Positions 1 to 11,000 of a DNA stretch of 64,000 nt are shown here, in pieces (position 1 is the first letter of the stretch; the number at the start of each line of letters is the position of its first letter). A program made the translations under genes and the position numbers. The notes under the pieces are model-generated. The model saw only the letters and a list, made by a program, of their open reading frames with translations, ran no database searches and had not been told where the DNA came from. Source of the stretch: Helopsaltes ochotensis (Eukaryota; Chordata; Aves; Passeriformes; Locustellidae); assembly GCA_013400155.1 (NCBI GenBank), contig VXBM01000015.1, positions 1,032,257 to 1,096,256 of the forward strand, read 5' to 3'.

Positions 1-43
1 TTTTTTTTTTTTTTTGTTTTTTTTTTTTTTTTTTTTTTTTTTT
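1..43. repeat. Poly-T tract at window edge
   Basis: The first 43 bases are T except for one G at position 16. The tract probably extends beyond the window, so its full length is unknown. It is followed by AATGAATAGGG and, at 64-75, a run of 12 A. No retroposon body is recognisable next to it. Confidence 0.95.
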
Positions 44-779
44 AATGAATAGGGTCCTGAAATAAAAAAAAAAAAGAGGCAGAACATTAAACAAACAACC
101 CCTCTTGCATTCAGATAAAAGACTGTTTAATATTAGCCATGATTTGTTTGATGTGCAAAATGAATTTATTTGCATTTTGCTATTCTGGTATTTTGCTTGT
201 CCAAAAGCATACTCAGTGTCACACTTGGGCCTCCCTCTCCTCGTGGTGAATTCCAGAGTTGTGGTGAAGGCAATTGCTGGGTAAAGAGATTCTCATTTGC
301 CAGAAGCCATTGACAGCCACAGGCTGCCTATTCTCTGGTGTTGAAGCCATAATGACTACGATCAAAAGTGTGAAGAGCATTTGGCCTCTTCTCACCGTTT
401 TTGTATTTAAATAAATAGCAATGATGAATTAGAGAGCTGGCATTTATTTCCAGTATTGATTCTTACAACTGAACTCGGCAGAACATGTGTTTTTTCAGAC
501 AGAGGAGTTGATGGGTTCTGGTTCTTTGTCTAGACTTAGGGGAGAGCATTAATTAAGTAATTAATTAATTTATTTATTATAGGGTGTCAAAATCTGAACT
601 TGCAATTTCTGTGTGGTTCACATCTTTAGAATGAGTTATTGACTAAGACAGGTTGAAAACTCATATGCTTGAGCTCTTCCAGGTCCAGCTCCTAAGACTC
701 CTAAGGGTTCAGGTCCTTGAAGATACCAAGTCCTCTGGTCCTATTCAAAGAACTATAGAAGCACATAGTGATCTTTAAA
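44..779. other. Non-coding stretch, nothing recognised
   Basis: Unique AT-rich DNA with stop codons in all frames. The only local pattern is a run of TTAATTAA-like bases near 550-575. I see no gene, RNA or transposon. Confidence 0.6.
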
Positions 780-900
780 GCCCAGGAATAATCTCAGTGG
801 GAATGAGACTATGTGTGTGCTTAAAATTCAGCATGTAGTTAAGTACTTCACTGGATTGGGGCCAACATGCTTAGCACTTTGGAGGGCTGAATCCTTATTC
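780..900 (+). repeat. Ancient amniote interspersed repeat, diverged copy
   Basis: The stretch reads CAGTGGGAATGAGACTA, then GTGTGCTTAAAATTCAGCATG, then TTAAGTACTTCACTGGATTGGGGCC. This is the order of short blocks I know from a widespread old repeat in bird and reptile DNA (CAATGGGACTACTCAC, GCTTAAAGTTAAGCA, AAGTGCTTTGCTGGATCGGGGCC). The family name is not assigned here. Related pieces lie near 17821, 39793, 48003 and 55656. Confidence 0.5.
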
Positions 901-1995
901 ACTAGTGGTGGTTTATATATTTTTTTGGCTTATGAATTTCCTTACTGACCTGCTCCTTTGTTTAATGGGCAGCCCGCAACACGGTCAGGATTAAAAACTT
1001 CTGGGGCTTGTTTTGTCTAGAAGGCTATGGATAATCTCCAGAGGGAATGGCTCATTTTACATAATTACTGATGCTAAATAAATATGTTCTTTATAATCAA
1101 CTTATGTTTAATGTGAAATTGCTAAGATTTTTGATCAGGAGACCAACATTTGACTCAGATTTTACTTCTTTGTTTGGACTATGTTGTTTATCTGCAGAAA
1201 TTAATAATGCCTGTCTCCTGTTAGTATATAAAATTCTGAAAATAAATTATATTTGTTTATATTGACTTTTCTGTTTCCAAGGTCTTTCTGTTTCTTACTA
1301 CCATTTTTTAAACTTCTTCCAAATGAGCATTCTTCAGACAATTATTGGCAGTGAGCTTTATCTGAGCTGAGATCTCTAGGCAGTACTGTCAGATATTTGG
1401 TCTTGACTCAAAATGTCTTGGCCATGTAAGGTAATGATTTTAATTGTTTTCCTCCTCCTCTCACCTGTTCTCTTCAGAAGCATAATCTTGGCACGACCTC
1501 AGTAGTGTTAAAGAAGCCAGAGAATCTTTTTCTGTAATTGTATGATTGCAATTGCTGTCAATTATATATGAATTTTAAATAAATATTTATCCATTATTCC
1601 CCAAATTCCCGACCAAGCATCACAAAAGCTCAATTGAACAAACCGAATTAAAAAAAAAAAAAGAAAGCCAGGGGAAAACCCCAGATGTCTCTAGCGAAGG
1701 TGATAGATGCCATTTCTCCTCAGCAGGAACAAACCTTGATCTTTTCAAATCTCTGAGGAAAGAGACTTTCATTGTCTCTGTAAGAGTTTTTGCTTGCTCC
1801 TACCAGGATGGAATAGGGGTGCAGTTAAGTGCTAGCTTAAATCTTGACTGTTTGTCTTTCTTTTTATGCTCTGTCTTTAAAATAGCTGAGGTAAAGTATT
1901 TATATAGCCTAGATTAGAGTGTAGACAGGCATGTTGTTGCACGTCTAGCTGGAGGGACAGAAGAAATCATACGTTTAGCTCCTCTTTCCTGTCTC
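901..1995. other. Non-coding stretch upstream of CpG-rich block
   Basis: AT-rich unique DNA. A small open frame at 1071-1265 (64 codons) has no recognisable domain and AT-driven composition. A TATA-like TATTTATATAG lies at 1897-1907, about 100 bases before the CpG-rich block starts, and could be a core promoter element. This is only a motif match. Confidence 0.5.
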
Positions 1996-2275
1996 TCAGC
2001 TGAGGTGCCGTAAATGACTGTGTGATCGCTTCGAACGCAATGTCACTGTGCGGCGAAGGGAGCTAGCTGAAACCACAGCCCAGACCGTGGAGCGTCTGCG
2101 TGGAGGGACAGCCAGTTCTAGCAGGGAGAGCGCTCTGCTTGCGCTCCCGGGAGGAGGAACAACACACGCCTCTGATGCAGCCCGGGGAGCAGTGGGCGCC
2201 AGCACCCAGGGCGAGGGAGGAGGACTTGGCGTTAGCGATTGTTTTGATACCGCCGCAGACCGTGATTACTGACAT
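1996..2275. promoter_or_regulatory. Small CpG-rich block, candidate promoter or first exon
   Basis: I count about 21 CpG dinucleotides in roughly 280 bases, close to what base composition would predict. The surrounding DNA is strongly CpG-depleted. The block is GC-rich, with several GCGC, CCCGGG and GGGAGGAGG-like stretches that could bind SP-family factors. In birds such blocks usually mark promoters or first exons. Overlapping open frames on both strands (70-113 codons) look like products of high GC content: none starts in a good context or shows a domain. A TATA-like box lies at 1897-1907. Transcription direction cannot be decided from sequence. It could also be an orphan CpG island or the 5' end of a long non-coding RNA. 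Confidence 0.45.
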
Positions 2276-2336
2276 GTTACTTTACTCACAGTCCCCTGCT
2301 TTCTTCTTGTGCAATCTGCTGAGACTACAAGGCAGA

Positions 2337-2372
2337 AAGAATGTCTCTAGCTCAAAGAATGTCTCTAGCTCA
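2337..2372. repeat. Perfect 18-bp tandem duplication
   Basis: AAGAATGTCTCTAGCTCA occurs twice back to back, at 2337-2354 and 2355-2372, with no mismatch. It lies just downstream of the CpG-rich block. The perfect identity suggests a recent slippage or duplication event, and copy number may vary between individuals. Confidence 0.95.
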
Positions 2373-4920
2373 GTGTTCGCACCGTGGTCAGTGTGTTTAA
2401 GTGTGTTCCGGGAGCAAATGCTAAGAGCTGCAAATGTATGAGCGGATAAATTCAATGCTGCTGTATGGACGTGTGCTCTGAATCCCCTGGAAGAATGTGA
2501 TTTCCAATTTAGTGTCAGTAAGGTCCTACATGCTTAAACCACTATGACTTTTTTTTTGCCAACTACCAGAGATGCATTGAAAGAGGAGGGTGAAGCATAG
2601 ATATTTTAAAAAATATTTATCACCTTATGACTTTTAAAATCAGATGGACCAAAAATGCTTTTAAGAAATTTAAATGGTAAAAGTGTTCCCAGTTCTATAA
2701 GTAGTGCCAAATGTGTCAAAAACTTGTGCCACTGACATTTTTATCTCAATCTGAGTTCAATTTTCTGTTAGTGATGACTATTTTTTAAATATTTCTGCTA
2801 TTATTCTAAAGGTTTATTCAGCTTGACAGTTGTAGGATTAAGCTTTACAAACAAAAGGATAATATATCCTATGTTTACAAGTTAGCCAGAGGCCAGGTTT
2901 TATAAACTTTAAAAATACAGCTATTGCTAGTTGATAAAATAGACTAGTCAGCTTTCCAAGAGTGAAAATAAATCCAGCAATGGAACGGATTTCCATGGGA
3001 GCCTGGTACTCTCATGTATAGTAATACATTTTGACCTAAAGCAATGTTACACGTAAATCTTAAAAATGTTTTTTAAGAGGTGAAAATATGGAACACAAAG
3101 CAGACACATGTGGGACTTGATTCTGTGAGTATCTCATCCCTCCTCTGGGAGACATTTGGTGCCATTCAGAACAGGGGATACGCACGATTTTGGAATCTGA
3201 TCTTTCCAGTGCTCCCTGACAATGGGTGCAATGGTTTTCATTAGTCAGAAATCTGATAATAAGTTCATAGGTGGACCTGTAAGCACCTGTGTCAGCAACA
3301 GAAGAAAGTAGCTTATGCTTTCTGCTGAAGGCCAACTACCAATACTTTTAGTCTTAAAATTTCAATTCAAAACCTGAAGAGATCTAATGATCATAGCAAG
3401 AAAACAAATTCTGGAAAAGAATTTAAGACACATAGGGCAGCACAAGGATCTTTATTTACAAGCATGAAATGTAAAGAAATTCTACATAAAACACATTCCT
3501 CTTTTATCATTTGTGGCATGGAAATAATTCATCTTCACATCGACTTGCAAGAGGTGAAGAGAACATCTGTGGCTGTGGTGCTGGATATTTTTATTTAGTG
3601 TGGTTTGTTTGTTTGTTTGTTATTTAGTAATGTTGCTCTGTGTGGTTTGCCAGTGACTCTGGTGCACAGGTCTCCTGCAGCACCGAGGAGGTGCTGCCCT
3701 GTTAGTTCTCAATCTTGTCACTTCTGGGGAACAGCAGTGAAACTGTTTGTTCCTGACAGCAGACAGCCCCACTGCAGGGCCCTGGTTTCATGTTACATTA
3801 AGTATTAGTGCTGTTCTTTCAGGAGCTATTATGCTGTGACATCAAAGATTTTCTGACAGGGCAGTTGTAGGTTAGCACTGAAGTTGTCTACTGAAATTTT
3901 TAAGAATGGAATTAAATATATATGATCAGATTTAATATGAGAGATCGGAAACTGCATATAAAATGGACTTAGTGGTTAAAGAAAGCTGCAAGAATAATTA
4001 TTTGGTTTGGCCTATTTGTCCTTTCTTGTCCAAGGCAATTTTTATTGCCTTTAATTTCTACAGCAGTTCCAAAAATACTGCCATATGTTAACATTTTTGT
4101 GCAACTGCTTATTTTCTGAAAAATGTTGTGTGAAACAGAAGGAAAAGGTCTTTTATAAAATAAGTGTTCAGTATAGCCCCTGCAGTGCTTATATAAATTA
4201 ACCATTGAACAATAATTGTAATAGCCCAAATTATTTTTTTTTTTACTGATTGCTTAATTACTTAAAAGGACTGAGATACACATTTTAAATAGTAGGAAAG
4301 CAATTTAAATGGTGAGCAAATGCTTAATAGTGATCACTTAGACTTCCGCCTTTTGTTGAGAGGAGCTGTAGCTGCGCATAGATTGCAATATCAACTATTG
4401 CCCTTAGGAAATTCTGAATCCAGTTTCTGTGTGACTTACTGGGAAGATGATAGGAATTTGAACCTTACTGTCTGTGTAGCTGTTCAGGACAAAAAAAAAA
4501 TCTTGAACATGCACAACTTCAAATGTTCCCGTAGATTCTTATGTGGTGAAATCAGCGTTGCTACAACTATAAAATTACTATTATGCTCTGATGAGGCAAG
4601 TTCAGTGACAGGAAATATCAAAATTAATTTTGGAAACACATGCCTGCATATTTTTGATTACGTTACTAAGGCATTTCTTCCATTTAGTATCAAGCAAATG
4701 AATCATCCATTAAAAATGAAAATGTGTACAATGGAGTAGTACTTTCCCAGTGGAAAAAAAAAAAAAAACCCACCAAATCACCACAACTAAGAAGTAGAAC
4801 AATACTGTTTAGTCATAAGACATAAGACACAAGACACCAGTGTAATTTTTGCTATCTATTTAATACTTTCAGGCATGAGAAAAATTACATAAAGAATGTA
4901 CCTCTTTCTCTGTAGTGAGA
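2373..4920. other. Non-coding stretch with small GTTT repeat
   Basis: AT-rich DNA. A (GTTT)n run sits at 3603-3621. An open frame of 139 codons at 4320-4739 is the longest in this part. It shows no domain, no repeats and no splice-flanked structure, and I treat it as chance. Nothing else is recognised. Confidence 0.55.
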
Positions 4921-4923
4921 TTC

Positions 4924-4994
<71 letters not shown>
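4921..4994. repeat. (TTTC)n microsatellite
   Basis: About 18 units of TTTC form a pure pyrimidine tract of 74 bases, starting after TTCTC and ending at GATTCTGAGG. It is almost uninterrupted, so it should be highly polymorphic in length. As a polypyrimidine mirror repeat it can in principle form triplex (H-) DNA. Confidence 0.98.
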
Positions 4995-7944
4995 GATTCT
5001 GAGGTCTTTGTGTATGATTATGAAGTCCTTGCTTAGGTAATTTGATTATTTTAGGATTGTTCTGTTCTATCTTTCAGTAGAATATGCTATTTGTGCTATG
5101 CTGTTTGACCAAAGTTGGCTGTACAGTAGCTTTGATCAGGCGTAATGATTTTAGTTTATTTAGATAACATTGCTTGACTTCTCCTTTGGTTTTGCTGCAT
5201 TGCAACACTCTTATCAGCAAATCAGAATCTTTATGGCTGAACATTCAGAGACAGATAGTTTAGAATGAAAACTCAGCCCTTTATATGGATGTGTGAAGCT
5301 CTGGGAATAGTGGCACTACCCTTAGGAAATACTTGCTGACAGGTGGCAACAGTGGAATACAAAATTATCCTTTAGCTCTATAATCTCAAATCACAACATT
5401 TAAAGTGTATATATAGATATATTAAAAGAAAATGTGGATAGGAGAGCTAGGTCTTTCAGAGAATTTTTTAAGTGATTATAAAGGTACGTGACAAAATCTG
5501 GTCTACTGTGGCTAAAGTATTTGTTGAGTAGTTCTAATGTCCTCAAGAGCTTAAGATTGTAGGTAGATTTCTCTATGATGTAAAGCTGTGTTTTAGAACA
5601 GATTTTTAATGAATAGCGTGTACTATCAGGAATCCATTTGACTTTTACGATTTTGGATAGAATATCCTTTCACTTTGGCTATAATTGCAGAGCCTAAGGA
5701 CTGTTACCCTGGCAAGCATCATTATGTGGATGTGTCTGCACTGTGTCTGCCCTGACTACATTTTTCTTCTTCCAGCTTTGTTATGGTTTTTTTTTTTGGT
5801 TTTTTTTTTTTTTTTTTCCCTTGACTATTAGAGATGTTACTGTACTTCAGAATAGGAAACTGTTTAGGGAAGGCTTGTCAAAAATTCTCTCCATATAGCA
5901 AGGTCTAGAATCCTCTCAATTTCCTGCCCAGAATGCCTGGAGTTTGTCGAACAGCTAATATTTCAATTTCTATTTAAATAAACAGCAGCAGAACTGACTT
6001 GATAAGTGTGCCACTAAATAGATCATGTTACCACTTAACTTAGAGCTAATGCTCAACAGTCTGTTTTGCTCCATTTTGGTGGCAATAGTCATGTAATTCC
6101 AGGCAGTTCTAGGAAAGAAACAAACAGTAGTATTATATTGTATTACAGCAGTAATTATATTTGGTTATCTGCAAGTGAAAAGATGAAAAAACATCTAGTG
6201 TGTGAATGGACATTAAGCAATTTTTTAATTATCTAGAGGAAAAAAAGGCTAATTCTGTTCTTAATCTAAAAGATGTTTTAAAATCTGTGGTTGTACAGAA
6301 CCCATACAACAAACCCTAGGAAATCTGACCTTCTGATAGGTCAGTCTAGCAGTAGCTTTTTTGTTATAGAATGAAAGAGAATTGCAAAGTCATTAAAAGT
6401 ATAGGATATACACACATAGACAGTAAGACAGTATTCCTTGGCAGCTTCAGATAGATAGCTCTAGATTTCCCTGGCTTTTGTTAGACTCCAGAGCACTTAA
6501 AACACTTCTGAGAAGTTGTCTTTGTCTCTTCTTGCATGTTTAAAATGTATAAATACAATCAGGGGAGTATCAGTAGAAGGTGATAAAGTTTCTTCTCTCA
6601 GCCATTCAGTTTTGCTTTGGTAAATAGATAATGAATCAGGATGTTAAACCTGTATTATATGTTCAGGGGTCACTTGGGCTTTGAGTGTAAACAGAATCAA
6701 ATTCCTCGAGCCTGATTCTGTAGCTGCGAGGCGTTTGAATGTCTGTTGTGCATGAGCAGGATTTGTGTTCTTGGACTGTTCAGAAGGTGACTTTTGGAAG
6801 ACAAACAAACCTCATGATTTACAATTAAAATACCAATGGGGAGGCATTTTTATCCTTCAAATGAAAGAAAACAGGGGTACTTTTTTCCCTTTTCCTCTTT
6901 TTTTTCTAATGTCACAATGGTCATTTAGATGCAACAGAAGGCCTAGATATCTTAGCTTCTCATTCTTTTGGAGCATCTTACCTGCGTTCACAAAGTCAGG
7001 ACTCACTTCCTTTCTCACAGTTCTGTTTCAGAGCTGTTTGCCAGAAATGAAAAGTCAATGGAGAATGGCCCATTTTAGGAGATGCCAGCAGTGCTGGAGA
7101 TACTATAGACAGATCCTGGAAGGAAGCTGTGAGAGCCTGTTGTACACCATCCATCATTACTGAGGCTGAACAGAACCTTTCTCTGTGTGCTGGTATGGGA
7201 GAAACTCTGGGTGATTCAGGCCTTAGACTTTGAATGTCTGCTGAGTAAACCTGAATAGTTCAGTCCTGATGGAGCCATGATAGGTTAAAAGTTGCAATCT
7301 GATAATATATTTTATAATTGAACAGAACTTTATGTCTTCCAGCTGATTAAAAGTCCAAACAACTGGGAAAGCACTGCTTAGAATAAATGTTCGACCAGAA
7401 GGCACCGCTATTACCTTTGGGCCAACATGGCTTGCCCATGCAATGTATAAGAACAAAAAGCAGAGACAGTAAAAACCTGGCTTATGTCACTCTGTTGGGA
7501 GAAAAAAAAAACCTGTTTCCCTTGGTATCCAGTTCCAGGTTACTTGTCATTTGCTGGCTTTGGTGAGAGAAACCTGAGGGTTTCTGATGACAGGCATTTT
7601 CCTCCAGGTTTAGAAGGTTAGTGCTTTTATAAGAGTAAGACTCAAAGGAAAGTAAATATGGACCTTGGAGGAGCTTTACTTTTGATTCTGTATGCCTTTT
7701 CCATGCAGCATTCTTTCAGTCTCTCTTTTTCTCTGAACAACCTAGATGATCTATGTAACCGTGATTAAGCTCTCTTGCACGTTAGAAAGTGAATGTACGC
7801 AAGAGAGAAGATGCACAATTGCAACCTGTCTTTCAAATTTGTTTAGAGGTGATAAGGGGCGTTGGAGCTCCCAAAGAGACAAGATACTAGTACCCTGTGT
7901 TTAATTATTCCTTCACTCTTGAGAGAGAAATACCATAGGCAAGT
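4995..7944. other. Non-coding stretch with T tracts
   Basis: AT-rich DNA. Two adjacent T runs (5787-5797 and 5800-5817) are separated by GG. An open frame of 132 codons at 6765-7163 has no recognisable domain. Nothing else is supported. Confidence 0.55.
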
Positions 7945-8078
7945 ATGTTTATTCTCACTTTTCCAGTTGGGAAACTGAAGCAGGAAGGTTTCAAGATGGT
8001 TTGGGTGATAGCCAGAATTTGAACGTGGAAGATATGGCTCATTTCCAGGCCTATGCTTAAATGGCAGACCATCTCTCC
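7945..8078 (-). mobile_element. MIR-type SINE fragment, antisense
   Basis: On the + strand the order of motifs is that of a MIR element in reverse complement: CAGTTGGGAAACTGAAGCA, then GGTGATAGCCAGAATTTGAACG, then GGCCTATGCTTAAATGGCAGACC. These correspond to the MIR blocks usually written GGGAAACTGAGGCA, AGCCGGGATTTGAACC and CCCATGCTCTTAACCAC. The GAATTTGAACG segment is the old tRNA-derived B box. MIRs are ancient in amniotes and the copy is highly diverged, so the boundaries are approximate. Confidence 0.65.
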
Positions 8079-11000
8079 TTCTTATGCAATATTTTTTGGT
8101 AAAGATAAGACTTTATGAACCCTTAGATATGTGGTTAGAAATGGTCCTTTAATGTAGTTGGGGCTGCCTTTTCTCCATGGCTTTTGATGGACCACAAGTC
8201 TGCTTGATCCATGCTCTAGGGAGGATGCAGTGTTCATGACAAATCTGCCATTTATTCCTCTTTGCTTCCTGCCTGAAGGAGTCTGTTCCCTTATGCAGTG
8301 GACCATTCAGCTTTAGGGCCTCAGTAGTTCTATTACAGTAAATTCAAGATTGCAGCAGGCTCTGGCAGGCCTGCTGGAGTTCACTCATCTTGCTCTTAGT
8401 TAAGTAGCCATGAGCTCCCACCCTGTGTATGGCTGAACATCTGTATCTCTCCTGTTTGTGGCTGTGCAAGCAGGGCCTGACATGCAATTCACCTCTTCAG
8501 AGCACAGTGAAGAACGAAGCTGAGTTAAATCTCCAACAACTTTCTTTCAATTAGTCTTGTCCTTGCATTCTTTTCCTGTGTGTGTTTCATCCCGTCTTTC
8601 TGTTTTACAACTCAGCAATATATTCTGTCTTGAAAACAACATTAAGTGTAGTTACATGCACACACACTGAGAGGAGAATATCCCCCCACAGTGTTTACAG
8701 CAACACCTCTAGGTGACGGCAGGCAGTAAGCTTTCTTTTTATAGAGCTCCAGACTACAGATCATTAGCTTGATATGGTAGCTCAGTGGTGCAAAGTCATT
8801 TGAATATTTATTACCCTTCTTAAGACTTTTGCTTTTCAAGTGGGAAATAAATGTGATAAGACCCCCTTTCTGTCCTCTTGCCTGACACGCTAAGGCACAA
8901 ATATGTGAAATGGATTTTAATTGTATTTCCTTGAACTTCTGTATTAGAGACCAGCAACTTGGATGCTTTTGAGCAAAAACATGTGTTGAACAACTGCAAA
9001 GTTTGTTAGGTCTTTTTACAACCTTCCCTCAAAGTTAGATGGGAAGTTCAGCTCCAAAAACGAGTTGAATTTTCAAAATTTAATACATAAATATTCATGT
9101 ATAATATACAAAAAGACAGCCTTATAAACGTATATTTGAATGGGACACTGTTTCTTAAGTGAAGTACAAATTTAAAGGCCCCTTAAAACGACTTTGCCAA
9201 CAGTCATAGCTTTTTGAGAAATCGTAACAAGCCAAACATTGTGTAAATGAAGGCTTGTGGGGGGAAAAAAGCCAAGCCTATTACAATACGATCAGCAAGA
9301 CATGAAAGCCAGCAGCAGGCAACAGAAAAGCAGAGGCAGGCTCCTGAATATATTTTAAAGGTAGAATGTTGTCAGTGTGTTTTCATTTAGCTATTTTAAG
9401 ATGTCTGTGTTTCACTTGCTACAGTCACAAATTCTAACTGTGAATAATAGGAATCATTATATGGGTGTAAATGGTATATTGACTACATTTTTCAGGCTCA
9501 AACACACCTTCCTTGTTGGCAGTGGAAGGCAATGAATGAGGCATTTTATTAAAACTGGTGCTTGTGGTTCTAATCAAAGGTCACTGGTTAGCTCTCACTT
9601 TTCAGTCTCAGATTTGTCTAGATGTTTGATCAGGGGGCTGCAATGAAATTATTATGACAAAGACTTTGTACTAGGCGGTATCTGTCTGCTGAAACTTGAA
9701 AGTCTTTGCCACAGTGATGCTGACAGCATGTGAATGCTGAAAGAATGTGCAAGAAATGTTATGTCTTAAAGAAACCTTTACCAAGTATCATCTTCCCTTT
9801 GTGTTACGTTTGAAATCATTTCAGTTTCTATTAAGGTACGAATGAAAAGGTGTTTCATTGATTAAAGGTGGCGTGGTTTTTTTTTAGTGTACTGTATGCT
9901 TTAAGACAGTCTTCCCATTACTTACTCTGTTCAGTCCCTGCTGCACACAGCAAGTTCATTAACATGCAGATATGCAGTGATTGAAGTCGGTTTGCCTTTT
10001 ACATCGGAGTTGTCTTGATATAATGAGTTTCTCTTTAATGTTCAAAAAACTGTTGTTACTTTCTAAAAGGGGTTTGTTTGTGAATTTCATTAAATTTAAT
10101 TCTGTCTTCAAACAATTTCAGTATTGTTCATTTTACCACAATTAACACGCTTGCTGATATTAAAAACTAATTTTTTTTTTTTTATTAAAGAGATGCATTT
10201 TAACTTTCAGGCTATGTGTGGTGTGGGGTTGTCATTGATGTTGAATGAGACACCTCCTGTTTAACTCACAGATTCAATATTTTAATTGGTGCCCATGTGC
10301 TAAAGTAGAGAAAAGTAGGTTAGGGTTACTCCAACTGCTTTTTCTCTGGGACTGGTATAGACAGCATTGAGTCAAGGAGAGTGAAAAAATACTCACTGTG
10401 CCAACTTTATTTTCTTTGTTGGAATAGAATGGAGAAGGAAACTTGTCTGTCAGATAATCTGTCTTTGGTAAAGAGAGCAGAATACTGGACGTGAACTTGA
10501 AAACGATTCTTGTAATTTTCTGCTCAGGATTTCTAATCTAAAATTATTTGTTCACCCAGGAGGCTTGAGGTAGAATCTTTCTTGCTGTAAGGTCAGCAGA
10601 CAGCGAGCATCCAGTTGCAGAGATGTTCAGTCTGAGTCCTCAGTGCTGTTTCACAGCTCCTTCCAATGCCAGGGACTCTTGGAAACTGCCTGGAAAAGAA
10701 AATGAGGCATAGCATTTAGGAAGTGATTGGCTTGGCCAAGGAGAAAGAATAAATGAAGGTGATATCAGACTGAAGGTGGGGTGGGAAGAAAAATTATGCT
10801 GGAAATACTTTTTTCTTTCAACAAATGCAAGTCCAGCACTGTAAGATGCACTATTACTGCCGTGGAAGTCTCTCACGGATTAGAAATCTTGTGATATTAT
10901 GTATTTTAAGGAGGGATTATGGTAGGAACAGAAGCAAAATCTTTAACTTGAAGAAACAGAGCAGGGAAATAGGGAGCAAGTTTACATCTTGCCATATTAA

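Noticed and set aside
2048..2441. Open frames of 74 and 113 codons across the CpG-rich block
   Set aside because: Overlapping frames on both strands reflect high GC content. No domain, and the second frame runs through the 18-bp tandem duplication.
4320..4739. 139-codon open frame on +
   Set aside because: No recognisable motif, and it includes an A-run encoded KKK stretch. Expected by chance in AT-rich DNA of this length.
8778..8788. TAGCTCAGTGG, a perfect match to a tRNA A box
   Set aside because: No B box (GGTTCGAATCC type) within 30-60 bases downstream and no cloverleaf pairing.
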